A stretch of DNA of 32,453 bases from UBA5420 sp964485345 (lineage in GTDB: Bacteria; Bacillota; Limnochordia; Darwinibacteriales; Darwinibacteriaceae), in the NCBI GenBank assembly GCA_964485345.1, contig CAZAJB010000023.1, positions 1 through 32,453 of the forward strand. Reading direction: 5' to 3'. Both the position numbers and the translations under genes were made by a program. Positions 1-8,081 of this stretch are shown piece after piece (the stretch's first letter is position 1; each line of letters starts with the position of its first letter). Below the pieces are notes generated by a model. It did not search any database and was not told the origin of the DNA. It worked only from the letters and a program-made list of their open reading frames with translations.

Positions 1-230
1 AAGTCGCGAATGGCTTTATACAGACCAATCATGCCCTCTTGGATAATGTCTTCCCGATCGGCTCCAATCAAAAAATACGAGCGTGCCTTGGCCCGTACAA
101 AGTTCTTGTACTTATTAATCAAATGCTCTAGCGCTTGATCGCTACAGTCCCGGGCTAACTGAACGATCTCCTCATCGCTAAGACTTTCGTACATATCGAA
201 ATACTTCTTCGGTGCATTAGCACTCACCAT
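1..230 (-). CDS. sigH: RNA polymerase sporulation sigma factor SigH (N-terminal part, cut by window edge)
   Basis: The 76 visible residues are the N-terminus of a sigma-70 family factor of the SigH type. They include a SDEEIVQLARDCSDQALEHL helix and the region 2 stretch FVRAKARSYFLIGADREDI followed by IQEGMIGLYKAIRD, which is close to the SigH core-binding and -10 recognition region. SigH directs early stationary-phase and sporulation transcription in Bacillota. The ATG at 230 is preceded by GGAGG with a 6-base spacing. The gene follows rlmB, as is usual for the family, but the NYN-domain gene yacP often found between them is absent. A sigma-A type promoter lies at 287-315. The C-terminal region 4 is outside the window, so completeness cannot be judged. 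Confidence 0.93.
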   Translation of the reverse strand, partial: MVSANAPKKYFDMYESLSDEEIVQLARDCSDQALEHLINKYKNFVRAKARSYFLIGADREDIIQEGMIGLYKAIRD

Positions 231-286
231 CGATCGCCTCCACCCCAAGTGTTACCGCAAACAGTTTGTCCCAATGGCACAAACCT

Positions 287-315
287 ATTATACACTATGG
301 CTAGGGCAGGGTCAA
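287..315 (-). promoter_or_regulatory. Sigma-A type promoter for sigH
   Basis: On the minus strand, TTGACC (310-315) and TATAAT (287-292) are separated by exactly 17 bases. This gives an expected transcription start near 280, about 50 bases before the sigH ATG. The -35 hexamer overlaps the rlmB TGA stop at 312-314, so sigH can be transcribed independently of the cysS operon. Confidence 0.8.
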
Positions 316-1046
316 GGCACCAAACTCCGTTGCCGTACCACTTCATACATGAGGAGTGCCGCAGCAACGGAAGCATTCAGAGAATTAATCGCACCCCGCA
401 TGGGGACGGACGATAAGAAGTCACACTTCTCCTTCACAAGGCGACTCAAACCAGTGCCCTCACCACCAATTACAAGGGCGATCGGACCTGTTAAGTCCTG
501 GAGAAAGCAGGTGTCTCCTTCCATATCTGCACCAATAATCCAGTAACCTGCCTTCTTAAGAGTATCCATGGCTACAACCAGGTTGCCAACACGGCAGACC
601 GGCAGGTAATTCGCTGCGCCAGCCGATGATTTCATGACGGTCTGCGTTACAGGTGCGGCGCGCCTCTTAGGAATAATAACCCCTTCGATGCCCAGAGCCT
701 CGCCGCTGCGCATAATAGAACCAAGATTATGGGGATCCTGGATTCCATCTAAGAGAACGAGAAAAGGTGCCCATTTGCCATCCTTAGACCGGGCTAGCAG
801 CTCTTCGAGTTCTAGATAGGAGACGCCGGCCATCTGGGCCAGAACGCCTTGGTGGTTGGCGCCTTCGCTGAGCTTGTCAAGGATGTTGCGTTCTACTTCT
901 TGTATTACGATGCCTTGCTCCTTGGCCAGGGCAAAGATCTCCCGTATGGACCCCTGCCTGGGCCCCTTGGCCACGAGGATCTTATTAATCTCTTGGCCTG
1001 AACGGAGCGCCTCAAGTACGACTTGACGTCCTACTACATCACCCAC
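312..1046 (-). CDS. rlmB: 23S rRNA (guanosine-2'-O-)methyltransferase RlmB, SpoU/TrmH family
   Basis: This 244-residue protein is a SPOUT-fold methyltransferase that, in characterised homologues, 2'-O-methylates G2251 in the P-loop of 23S rRNA using S-adenosylmethionine. The N-terminal ribosomal L30e-like substrate-binding domain spans about residues 1-75. The three SpoU motifs are visible: DGIQDPHNLGSIMRS at 100-114, GGEGTGLS at 194-201 and GAINSLNASVAAALL from 218. The length is normal for the family. The start is a GTG overlapping the last 8 bases of thyX, with only a weak GAGG upstream, which suggests translational coupling. It is the last gene of the cysS-mrnC-thyX-rlmB operon. Confidence 0.93.
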   Translation of the reverse strand: MGDVVGRQVVLEALRSGQEINKILVAKGPRQGSIREIFALAKEQGIVIQEVERNILDKLSEGANHQGVLAQMAGVSYLELEELLARSKDGKWAPFLVLLDGIQDPHNLGSIMRSGEALGIEGVIIPKRRAAPVTQTVMKSSAGAANYLPVCRVGNLVVAMDTLKKAGYWIIGADMEGDTCFLQDLTGPIALVIGGEGTGLSRLVKEKCDFLSSVPMRGAINSLNASVAAALLMYEVVRQRSLVP

Positions 1047-1659
1047 CGATACTCAATACCTCGCTTTCGAATTCGTCAAAGCAGATGGGAGCCACTTCCT
1101 TCACTAATTCTAGAATAGCCTCTGCATACTGGCGAATCTCATACTGGGCGTGCTTGTCTAAGCGCAGGCTAAGGAAATTCATGAGGGCGTTGCCATTAAC
1201 GGTCCAGTAGAAACTGGTATAGATGCCGATAGGCAGAATGCTTCTAGCCTGTTCCTTAACCATTTTTTCGGCTCCCGCCCCTGAAACGAGCCCCTCATAG
1301 AAGTCAAAGGCCGCTTCATTCTGCTTGATCCAAGCTGCCAGCAAATCTCCCTCTAGGTGCTCTGGAGTAAAATACTCCCGTAAGGCAATACAATAACGAA
1401 GAGACTCTTCGTTATAGGAGCCAATTCGATGCCTAAACCATTGGCGCGCCACAAAGAGAGGCGCCTTGACATCGAAAGTGAAGACCATGGCCTCAAATGG
1501 CGTCTTGTGTCCCGCCTTAAGTAAGTGGCGCAGCAATTGACGGTCGGCGTTTTCTGTCTTAGCTTCGCTTCGCCAACAACGGCGGGCGTTGCGAATCACA
1601 GCCGCATCGCCACCCATGCTCTCGACCAGGTTAACGAATCCACGATTTAATACCTGCAT
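1039..1659 (-). CDS. thyX: Flavin-dependent thymidylate synthase ThyX
   Basis: This 206-residue FAD-dependent enzyme methylates dUMP to dTMP using methylenetetrahydrofolate and NADPH. The ThyX signature RHR-x7-S is at residues 76-86 (RHRIGSYNEES), preceded by the conserved HKTPFEAM segment at 51-58. The start is placed at the ATG at 1659 (MQVLNRGF) because AAGGAGG lies 6 bases upstream. The in-frame ATG at 1665 abuts the ribosome binding site, and the longer reading to 1695 begins before it. It sits between mrnC and rlmB in the cysS operon, a common arrangement in clostridia that use ThyX instead of ThyA. Confidence 0.94.
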   Translation of the reverse strand: MQVLNRGFVNLVESMGGDAAVIRNARRCWRSEAKTENADRQLLRHLLKAGHKTPFEAMVFTFDVKAPLFVARQWFRHRIGSYNEESLRYCIALREYFTPEHLEGDLLAAWIKQNEAAFDFYEGLVSGAGAEKMVKEQARSILPIGIYTSFYWTVNGNALMNFLSLRLDKHAQYEIRQYAEAILELVKEVAPICFDEFESEVLSIGG

Positions 1660-1698
1660 AGTCATCCTCCTTAGGAGCGATAAGTGCGAAAGCACCTA

Positions 1699-2082
1699 TC
1701 ATATGGTGGGATCAATTGTGCCTAGAAGCTCATCAAGACGCTTCTCTTGGCCCGTTAAGTACAGGTAGCCAATCAAAGCTTCCATGCCCGTACTATACCG
1801 ATATTCTATCACATCACCGCGGTGTGACACCCCACCTTTGGCATTTCTCCCTCGACGCACTACATCCCTTTCGTCCTCGCTTAGATCAGGCTCCCATTCA
1901 TGAATAATCTCCGCCTGGCGTGAAGCCTGAACATACTTGACCGCCATCCGATGCAATTGATGCATTTTGCCGGGGTAGGCCGCTAGTTTTGTGCGAACGT
2001 ACAGCTCATAGACGGCGTCGCCCACATAGGCCAAGACAAGGGGTGAGAGCTCCCTTGGATTTACATTCGGATCAACAAACAA
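1699..2082 (-). CDS. mrnC: Mini-ribonuclease III MrnC
   Basis: This 127-residue protein has only the RNase III catalytic fold and no double-stranded RNA-binding domain. In Bacillus it matures the 23S rRNA termini. The characteristic LAYVGDAVYELYVR segment at residues 17-30 carries the catalytic Asp. RGRNAK (about 77-82) and YRYSTGMEALIGYLYL (about 94-109) complete the active site. The start is a TTG at 2082, 4 bases after the cysS stop. Its ribosome binding site GGAAGGTG lies within the last cysS codons, so expression is probably coupled to cysS. No better start codon is available. Confidence 0.92.
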   Translation of the reverse strand: MFVDPNVNPRELSPLVLAYVGDAVYELYVRTKLAAYPGKMHQLHRMAVKYVQASRQAEIIHEWEPDLSEDERDVVRRGRNAKGGVSHRGDVIEYRYSTGMEALIGYLYLTGQEKRLDELLGTIDPTI

Positions 2083-2086
2083 TCGC

Positions 2087-3502
2087 TTACACCTTCCATC
2101 TAGGCCCTTGTGGGGTATCTTCGATCGTCACACCCAGACTAGCCAGTTGGTCTCGAATCTGGTCTGACAAGGCGAAATTCTTCTGTTTTCTCAGCTCTTG
2201 ACGCAAGCCGAGCAAAAGATCAAGCAGTGACTCCGCTAAACTATCATCCTGGGCCTGTTCCTGTTGGAGCACCCCAAAGATCTGGCCGGCGAAGCGTTGC
2301 AGGACATCAGAGGCCTTTTGCAAAACCTCTTGCCCACGACCTTGCCGATGCTTGTAACCATTGATCTCACGTACCACTTCAAAGAGTATGCCGAAAGCCA
2401 TGGCGGTATTAAAATCGTCGGCTAGGGCTTCTACTAAATCAGTTTCGAGTCTAGCCAGTGTTTCCAATGTCTCGCCATCTGAGACTGGGTCACCATCGTC
2501 CGCTTGTTTTAGATCATCCTGTAGAGTCCGGTACGAATCATTGAGCCGTGTCCAGCCCTTGCTCACTTCTTCCAGCTTACCTTCGTAAAACTCTAATGCA
2601 GAACGATAATGGGTCGACAGCAAATAAAAGCGTAGCAGTTCTTTCGGATAGCGCTTGAGCAGTTCCTGCACGGAGATGACATTGCCAATCGACTTCGACA
2701 TCTTAGCATCCTTTAGCTTCAACATCCCGTTATGAACCCAATAACGGGCCAGGGGACTACCTGTAGCCGCCTCGGATTGGGCAATCTCATTTTCATGATG
2801 GGGAAAGATCAGATCATTGCCGCCACCGTGAAAGTCAAAGGCCTCGCCTAGGTATTTCAGACTCATGGCTGAACATTCAATGTGCCAGCCTGGTCGTCCT
2901 TCTCCCCAGGGACTCTGCCAAGCAGGCTCACCAGGTTTGGCGTCTTTCCACAAGGCAAAGTCCGCGGCACCCCGTTTGGCCGGATCTACTTCAAAACGGG
3001 TCCCTTGCCGTAGTTCCTCCAGTTTCTGCTTGCTCAGCTTGCCGTATTCGGGAAAGGAGGCTACATTGAAGAAAACGTCTCCCTCTGCCGAATACGCGTG
3101 GTTTTTCTCTACTAGTCTTTCCACCAGCTCGATGATCTCAGGCATATGCTCCGAGACCTTTGGATACATATCAGCCCGCTCTACCCCTAGGGCATCCATG
3201 CTAGCCAAGTATTCTGCAATGTAGCGTTTGGAAATCTCCAGGGCCGGCACATCCTCGTCAAGGGATCGCTTGATGATCTTGTCGTCTACATCGGTAAAGT
3301 TCTGGACATGCAAAGTCTCGTAGCCCAGCATGCGGAAAAAGCGCTTGATTACGTCCCAGATGACACTAGGTCTAGCATGCCCTAGATGTGTATCAGAATA
3401 AGGAGTTACACCACAGACGTAGACGCTCATCTTTCCCGGTTCACGGGGTACAAACTCTTCCTTCCTTTGGGTCATAGTGTTATAAACTTGGACTTTTGTC
3501 AC
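2087..3502 (-). CDS. cysS: Cysteinyl-tRNA synthetase
   Basis: This 471-residue class I aminoacyl-tRNA synthetase charges tRNA-Cys. The signature HLGH (HIGH class) is at residues 39-42 and KMSKS at 267-271. Probable zinc ligands are C30 (YVCGVTPY), C210 (WHIECSAM) and the HHENE segment at 235-239, which together select cysteine. The C-terminal DALR and tRNA-binding part runs from about 330. The start is a GTG at 3502 with GGGAGG 8 bases upstream. The gene heads the operon and is preceded by a T-box leader with a UGC (Cys) specifier, so it is expected to be induced when uncharged tRNA-Cys accumulates. Confidence 0.97.
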   Translation of the reverse strand: MTKVQVYNTMTQRKEEFVPREPGKMSVYVCGVTPYSDTHLGHARPSVIWDVIKRFFRMLGYETLHVQNFTDVDDKIIKRSLDEDVPALEISKRYIAEYLASMDALGVERADMYPKVSEHMPEIIELVERLVEKNHAYSAEGDVFFNVASFPEYGKLSKQKLEELRQGTRFEVDPAKRGAADFALWKDAKPGEPAWQSPWGEGRPGWHIECSAMSLKYLGEAFDFHGGGNDLIFPHHENEIAQSEAATGSPLARYWVHNGMLKLKDAKMSKSIGNVISVQELLKRYPKELLRFYLLSTHYRSALEFYEGKLEEVSKGWTRLNDSYRTLQDDLKQADDGDPVSDGETLETLARLETDLVEALADDFNTAMAFGILFEVVREINGYKHRQGRGQEVLQKASDVLQRFAGQIFGVLQQEQAQDDSLAESLLDLLLGLRQELRKQKNFALSDQIRDQLASLGVTIEDTPQGPRWKV

Positions 3503-3522
3503 CTTGTTGGCCTCCCACTAAG

Positions 3523-3560
3523 AAAAATAACAAACCCCCATCTCCATACAGAGACGAGGG
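3523..3560 (-). terminator. T-box regulated intrinsic terminator
   Basis: On the minus strand a CCCTCGTCTC arm pairs with GAGATGGGGG around a six-base loop, and a run rich in T follows (3523-3530). Its 5' arm starts directly after the T-box, so terminator and antiterminator can be mutually exclusive. Confidence 0.88.
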
Positions 3561-3832
3561 TCGCGGTTCCACTCTGTTTTCAGTCGTGCTCATACGAAAA
3601 CAGTAGCACAACTAACACTCAAAAGCTATAACGGGCCACCCGTCCACATACTAATCCTGCACTTCGCTTAACAGCGCCACGAGCGCAGTTTCGTATTGGA
3701 GGATCAGGGGTGCACTTCGCTGAGGTGGCCGCAGAATACTTTCACCAGGTGTATTCCTCTCTATGCGGCGTGCTACCCTTCTGCTAAGGGCTCTCAGTTA
3801 CTCTCCCCTTCATATCCTGTACGAAGTTGATT
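3523..3832 (-). promoter_or_regulatory. T-box leader (cysteine specifier) controlling the cysS operon
   Basis: The roughly 310-base leader contains the conserved T-box GTGGAACCGCG at 3562-3572. It is followed immediately by a terminator hairpin at 3535-3560 with a T-rich tail. In stem I, CTGAG pairs with CTCAG above an AGAGTAA / GCGAAGTGCACC internal loop. The UGC at 3712-3714 in that loop is the probable cysteine specifier. The T-box UGGA bulge would pair with a UCCA tRNA end, which is what tRNA-Cys normally has. Pairing of uncharged tRNA-Cys should stabilise the antiterminator and permit transcription of cysS-mrnC-thyX-rlmB. The leader fills most of the 434-base gap between cysS and crt. 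Confidence 0.9.
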
Positions 3833-3838
3833 AAGCCC

Positions 3839-3868
3839 ATTATATGCAAAGCGTTGCGCCTTTGTCAA
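3839..3868 (-). promoter_or_regulatory. Sigma-A type promoter for the T-box/cysS operon
   Basis: On the minus strand, a perfect TTGACA (3863-3868) and a perfect TATAAT (3839-3844) are separated by 18 bases. Transcription should start near 3832, giving the whole T-box leader. Confidence 0.85.
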
Positions 3869-3879
3869 CTGTCGCTCCT

Positions 3880-3895
3880 CGCTTGACAACAAGCG
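3880..3895 (-). other. Short hairpin between crt and the cysS promoter
   Basis: CGCTTG and CAAGCG form a six-base-pair stem around a four-base loop, 40 bases past the crt stop. There is no T-run after it, so it is at best a weak terminator for the kam operon. It lies just upstream of the cysS -35 element. No other terminator is seen after crt. Confidence 0.35.
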
Positions 3896-3936
3896 CTGTC
3901 AGACGATTGTGATGATTGTGATGCAGCGTCAAAGTT

Positions 3937-4713
3937 CTAGCAATCCTTAAACACAGGGTTCCGTTTTTCCACAAAGGCTTTGAGACCTTCCGGGCCATCC
4001 TTGGTAGCCAGGCACTTTGCGAAAAAGTCTGCTTCTCGCTCTCCATGCCTAGAACTCACACCGGTTCCTGAGGCCGCAATAGCCTGTTTTGCTAAGGCCA
4101 AGATAGGGCCGGACTTCTCGGCTAACTCGATGGCGAGTTTCTTGGCCTCTACAAGCAATTCCTCTGGTGCGAAGACCCTTGAGACAAGGCCTGCCTCTAA
4201 GGCTTCCTGAGCAGAGAACCGCTGGCCGGTCAGAATCCACTCTTTCGCCCTAGCACCTCCCACAAGGCGCGGCAGACGCTGTGTGCCTCCAAACCCAGGA
4301 ATGATACCAAGGTTGATCTCTGGTTGACCAAAGCTTGCTTTACTGGACGCCCAGCGCAGGTCACAAGCTAGGGCAAGTTCACATCCACCACCAAGGGCAT
4401 AGCCATTTACTGCGGCGATAAAGACCGCGGGGTGATCTTCAATTGCTTGAAAAATCCTGTTCCCCAGCCGTGAGAACTGTTTGGCGTCCTCGCTCTTCAT
4501 CTTTGCCATGGTAGCAACGTCTGCACCGGCTGCAAAAGCTTTCCCCTGGCCGGTGAGAACTACCGCCTTGACTGCTTGCTGCTTGAGAACCTCTAGTACC
4601 GACTCTAGCTCCAAGAGCACATCTGCATCAAGTACATTGAGTCTCTCCGGACGTGCCATTTCTAAGAGCGCCCATCCATCCTGTACCGTTAAAGTAAAGC
4701 ACTGTAGATTCAT
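3937..4713 (-). CDS. crt: Enoyl-CoA hydratase (crotonase family)
   Basis: This 258-residue crotonase-fold protein interconverts 3-hydroxybutyryl-CoA and crotonyl-CoA. Both catalytic glutamates are present: E112 in ALGGGCELALACD and E132 in FGQPEINLGIIPGFGGTQ. The oxyanion-hole segment AFAAGADV is at about residues 59-66. The ATG at 4713 is chosen because GGAGG precedes it with a 5-base spacing; the reading frame extends to 4752 but only overlaps hbd. It is the last gene of the lysine operon, 16 bases after hbd. Crotonyl-CoA specificity is inferred from the neighbouring hbd and thl genes. Confidence 0.9.
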   Translation of the reverse strand: MNLQCFTLTVQDGWALLEMARPERLNVLDADVLLELESVLEVLKQQAVKAVVLTGQGKAFAAGADVATMAKMKSEDAKQFSRLGNRIFQAIEDHPAVFIAAVNGYALGGGCELALACDLRWASSKASFGQPEINLGIIPGFGGTQRLPRLVGGARAKEWILTGQRFSAQEALEAGLVSRVFAPEELLVEAKKLAIELAEKSGPILALAKQAIAASGTGVSSRHGEREADFFAKCLATKDGPEGLKAFVEKRNPVFKDC

Positions 4714-4729
4714 GGTGACCTCCCTGGAG

Positions 4730-5572
4730 TTAGTTATAGTCAAAGAAGCCAAACTTGGTTTTACGTCCTAAACGTCCGGCTCGCACCATTTTTCGCAAGA
4801 GTGGTGCGGGACGATACTTGTCTTCACCAAGCTCCGCGTGGAGAGTCTTCATAATGGCCAAACAAATATCTAGACCGACCAAATCGGCCAAGGCTAATGG
4901 TCCCATGGGATGGTTGGCGCCTAGACGCATCGCGGTATCAATATCCTCTGCCGATGCTACCCCTTCAGACAAAACAAAGATGGCCTCATTAATCATGGGA
5001 ATTAAGAGGCGATTTACAACAAAACCAGGAGATTCCTCTACCAAGACAGGGGTTTTTGAAAGTGCTTCAACAAAGGCCACGACCTTATCGCTGCATTCCT
5101 GCGCGGTAAAGGGGGTCCGTACCACTTCCACCAGTTTCATGACGGTGGCTGGATTGAAGAAGTGAACACCCACCACCCTTTCCGGCCTTGGAACATGGAG
5201 TGCAACAGCCGTTATACTGAGGGCAGAGGTGTTCGTACCCAGAATGCAGTCTTCACGACAAATCTCACCTAAGGAAGTAAAGAGCTTTCTCTTTACCTCT
5301 AAGTCTTCTAAAGCTGCTTCTATCACGATATCCGCATCCTTCAGATCGGCGAGATCGCCGGTGGCTGTAATACGGTCAAGCACCGTCTCTTTTGTGGCGA
5401 CGTCGATGCGTCCCTTTTCTAGTTGGCGGCTTAATCTCTTTTCAATGGCCTTCCGACCTTCTTGGGCCCTGGCTCGATCTACGTCAACCAAGACCACAGA
5501 TCCTACTTGTGCAGCGGCTTCTGCGATGCCACTGCCCATGGTTCCCGCTCCAATCACACCAATTCTCATCAT
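4730..5572 (-). CDS. hbd: 3-hydroxybutyryl-CoA dehydrogenase
   Basis: This 280-residue NAD(P)-dependent enzyme interconverts acetoacetyl-CoA and 3-hydroxybutyryl-CoA. The N-terminal Rossmann motif IGVIGAGTMGSG lies at residues 4-15, and an acidic residue at the end of the second strand (VVLVDVD) favours NADH. The catalytic His is H137 in VHFFNPATVMKLVEVV, followed by GFVVNRLLIPMINEA, which begins the C-terminal helical domain. The ATG at 5572 follows GGAGG by 11 bases; a second ATG at 5569 is possible. The gene lies between thl and crt, so the three could run acetoacetyl-CoA to crotonyl-CoA as in butyrate formers. Confidence 0.94.
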   Translation of the reverse strand: MMRIGVIGAGTMGSGIAEAAAQVGSVVLVDVDRARAQEGRKAIEKRLSRQLEKGRIDVATKETVLDRITATGDLADLKDADIVIEAALEDLEVKRKLFTSLGEICREDCILGTNTSALSITAVALHVPRPERVVGVHFFNPATVMKLVEVVRTPFTAQECSDKVVAFVEALSKTPVLVEESPGFVVNRLLIPMINEAIFVLSEGVASAEDIDTAMRLGANHPMGPLALADLVGLDICLAIMKTLHAELGEDKYRPAPLLRKMVRAGRLGRKTKFGFFDYN

Positions 5573-5604
5573 CTATTCATGCACCTCCATTTGCTGGGTT
5601 GCAG

Positions 5605-6786
5605 CTAGATTCTCTCCACAACAGTAGCATAGCCTTGCCCGCCACCAATGCACAGCGTAGCCAAACCAAGCTTCAGATCTCTTTGTTCCAAGGCGTGGAG
5701 CAATGTCACCAAGATCCGAGCACCGCTCGCTCCAATAGGATGACCTAAGGCGATGGCACCTCCATTGACATTGACTTTTGCAGGATCAAACTTCAACTCC
5801 TCGGCCACAGCCAGTGATTGCGATGCAAAGGCCTCATTCGCTTCAATCAGATCGAGATCGTCTACGGTGAGATTTGCCTTGGCAAGGGCCTTGCGGCTTG
5901 CCTCTACAGGCCCAATTCCCATGATGGCAGGGTCTACACCAGAGGCAGCATAGCTGAGAATGCGAGCCATGGGTTTTAGGCCAAGTGCTCTGGCTTTCTC
6001 GCCGGACATGATGAGCAGAGCTGCAGCACCGTCATTGATACCCGAGGCATTGGCTGCGGTCACAGTTCCATCCTTTTTGAAGGCGGGTCTCAGCTTAGCA
6101 AGCCCTTCCGCGGTGACACCGGCCCGAGGATACTCGTCCTTGTCAATGCGGAGAGGATCTCCTTTACGCTGAGGAATGAACACGGGTACAATTTCGTTGG
6201 CAAAGCGGTTCTCCGCCTGAGCTGCTTCGCATTTTTGCTGGCTGGCGGCGGCAAATCTATCTTGTGCTTCCCGACTGATGTTCCAGCGCTCGGCAATGTT
6301 CTCGGCGGTAATACCCATGTGTGTATCGTTAAAGGCACACCACAAACCATCCTTGATCATCACATCAACCAGCTCGCTGTTACCCATGCGTGCTCCCCAG
6401 CGAGCCTTTTGATCGGCATAGGGAGCTAGACTCATGTTTTCCATACCACCAACTACGTACATATGGCCGTCTCCTGCCCGAATGGCCTGTGCTGCTAATC
6501 CGACGGCCTTCAACCCAGATCCGCAGACCTTATTCACCGTAAAGGAAGGTACGTGCTCAGGGATTCCGCCCTTCACGGCGGCCTGCCGTGCGGGGTTCTG
6601 ACCCAAGGCAGCCTGCAATACATTTCCTAAGATGACCTCATCGATCTCACTGGCAGGAACACCTGTTTTCTCCAGGATATCCTTAATTACGATGGCTCCT
6701 AATTCACTGGCGGGCACATCCTTGAGCGCCCCACCAAAACTACCTATGGCCGTGCGAACTGCTCTAACAATCACTACTTCATTCAT
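5605..6786 (-). CDS. thl: Acetyl-CoA C-acetyltransferase (thiolase)
   Basis: This 393-residue thiolase splits acetoacetyl-CoA with CoA into two acetyl-CoA, or runs in reverse. The nucleophilic Cys is C88 in NKVCGSGLKAVG. The C-terminal catalytic His lies in ALGHPIGASGAR and the second Cys in LCIGGGQG. The ATG at 6786 (MNEVVIVRAVRTAIGSFGG) fits the family N-terminus and has AAAGGGGG 6 bases upstream; the ATG one codon earlier is also possible. The start overlaps the end of kamA by 8 bases. In lysine fermentation this step consumes the acetoacetyl-CoA made by CtfAB. Confidence 0.95.
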   Translation of the reverse strand: MNEVVIVRAVRTAIGSFGGALKDVPASELGAIVIKDILEKTGVPASEIDEVILGNVLQAALGQNPARQAAVKGGIPEHVPSFTVNKVCGSGLKAVGLAAQAIRAGDGHMYVVGGMENMSLAPYADQKARWGARMGNSELVDVMIKDGLWCAFNDTHMGITAENIAERWNISREAQDRFAAASQQKCEAAQAENRFANEIVPVFIPQRKGDPLRIDKDEYPRAGVTAEGLAKLRPAFKKDGTVTAANASGINDGAAALLIMSGEKARALGLKPMARILSYAASGVDPAIMGIGPVEASRKALAKANLTVDDLDLIEANEAFASQSLAVAEELKFDPAKVNVNGGAIALGHPIGASGARILVTLLHALEQRDLKLGLATLCIGGGQGYATVVERI

Positions 6787-8056
6787 CATGATCCCCCTTT
6801 GATAACTCACCGGTTCCTTGCTTAGCGTTACGCCGTCTTCGTTCTAGATTCGCAGGCTCAATCGCCCGGTTATCCTTGGATTCAAGAAGCTGGGCTACGC
6901 CCGAATACATCTCCTCATCTCCGTTTGGTGACTCCCAACCGCTGTCGATGTACTGAGGTTCTGCATAGGTGGCGATGACTCCTTCGTAGTTGCGCAAGAC
7001 CACCTTGGTAGGAGACATGCTAATCAGGTATTGGGGGAGCACCGGGGTTTTCCCTCCACCTCCTGGAACGTCCACAACATACGTCGGGACAGCATAGCCA
7101 GAGATGTGGCCGCGCAGCGCTTCCATGATTTCTAATCCCTTCGATACCTTCGTGCGGAAATGCTCAATTCCCATGGACAAATCACACTGATAAATGTAGT
7201 AGGGCCGGACACGGATACGCACCAAACCAAGGACCAGTTCCTTCATGATCTGGGGATTGTCGTTCACACCGCGCAACAAGACGGTTTGATTGCCCACGGG
7301 GACTCCGCCATCCACCAGCCTGAGACAAGCCTCTGTTGATTCAGGCGTGATCTCCTTGGGATGGTTAAAATGGGTATTTAGCCAGATCGGATGGTACTTC
7401 TTTAGCATATTGACTAGATCGTCCGTGATTCGCTGGGGCATCACAACTGGCGTACGGGTACCGAGACGAATCACGTCGACATGGGGAATCTCCCGCAAAC
7501 GCTTGATAATCTCCTCGAGCTTGTGATCCGCCATGAGGAGAGCATCGCCTCCAGAGAGCAGGACATCTCGCACGGCCGGAGTGTTTCTTATATACTCAAT
7601 GCCCTTTTCGATGTACTCCCAAGCCATTCCCCCGTCGTTTTGGCCAGCAAAGCGCCGCCTCGTACAGTGACGGCAGTACATCGAACACTGGTCGGTAATT
7701 AAAAAGAGAACACGATCCGGATAGCGGTGGGTTAGACCAGGTACCGGCGAGTCCGCCACCTCATCGAGGGGATCCTGCATGTCTGCTGTTCCCGCAAGCG
7801 TCTCGCTAATTGTCGGGATGGCCTGGCGCCGTACGGGACAGTTTGGATTGTGTGGATCCATTAACGAGGCATAATAAGGGGTAATCCCCATCCGGAAAAC
7901 CTCTAAGACTTTGCCAATATCACTTTTTTCGGCATCCGTTAGAGTGATGATTCGATCTAGGTCATCCACGTTTTGGATGCGGTTTCTTACCTGCCAATGC
8001 CAGTGATTCCACTCTGCTTCACTGGCACCCCACCGCTGCCATGGTTGATTACTCAA
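6779..8056 (-). CDS. kamA: L-lysine 2,3-aminomutase (radical SAM, PLP-dependent)
   Basis: This 425-residue enzyme converts L-lysine to L-beta-lysine, the first step of the pathway. With the chosen start, the radical-SAM cysteines are C124, C128 and C131 (CSMYCRHC). The PLP-binding lysine is K336 in VPGGGGKTPV. These positions are within one residue of the Clostridium subterminale enzyme as I recall it. The TTG start at 8056 has AAGGAGG 8 bases upstream. An in-frame ATG at 8098 has no ribosome binding site and overlaps ctfB. The fold is a PLP/iron-sulfur TIM barrel with a C-terminal oligomerisation segment. The iron-sulfur cluster implies anaerobic operation. Confidence 0.95.
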   Translation of the reverse strand: MSNQPWQRWGASEAEWNHWHWQVRNRIQNVDDLDRIITLTDAEKSDIGKVLEVFRMGITPYYASLMDPHNPNCPVRRQAIPTISETLAGTADMQDPLDEVADSPVPGLTHRYPDRVLFLITDQCSMYCRHCTRRRFAGQNDGGMAWEYIEKGIEYIRNTPAVRDVLLSGGDALLMADHKLEEIIKRLREIPHVDVIRLGTRTPVVMPQRITDDLVNMLKKYHPIWLNTHFNHPKEITPESTEACLRLVDGGVPVGNQTVLLRGVNDNPQIMKELVLGLVRIRVRPYYIYQCDLSMGIEHFRTKVSKGLEIMEALRGHISGYAVPTYVVDVPGGGGKTPVLPQYLISMSPTKVVLRNYEGVIATYAEPQYIDSGWESPNGDEEMYSGVAQLLESKDNRAIEPANLERRRRNAKQGTGELSKGDHDE

Positions 8057-8081
8057 AGTCAAAACCTCCTTCACGGTCTCT

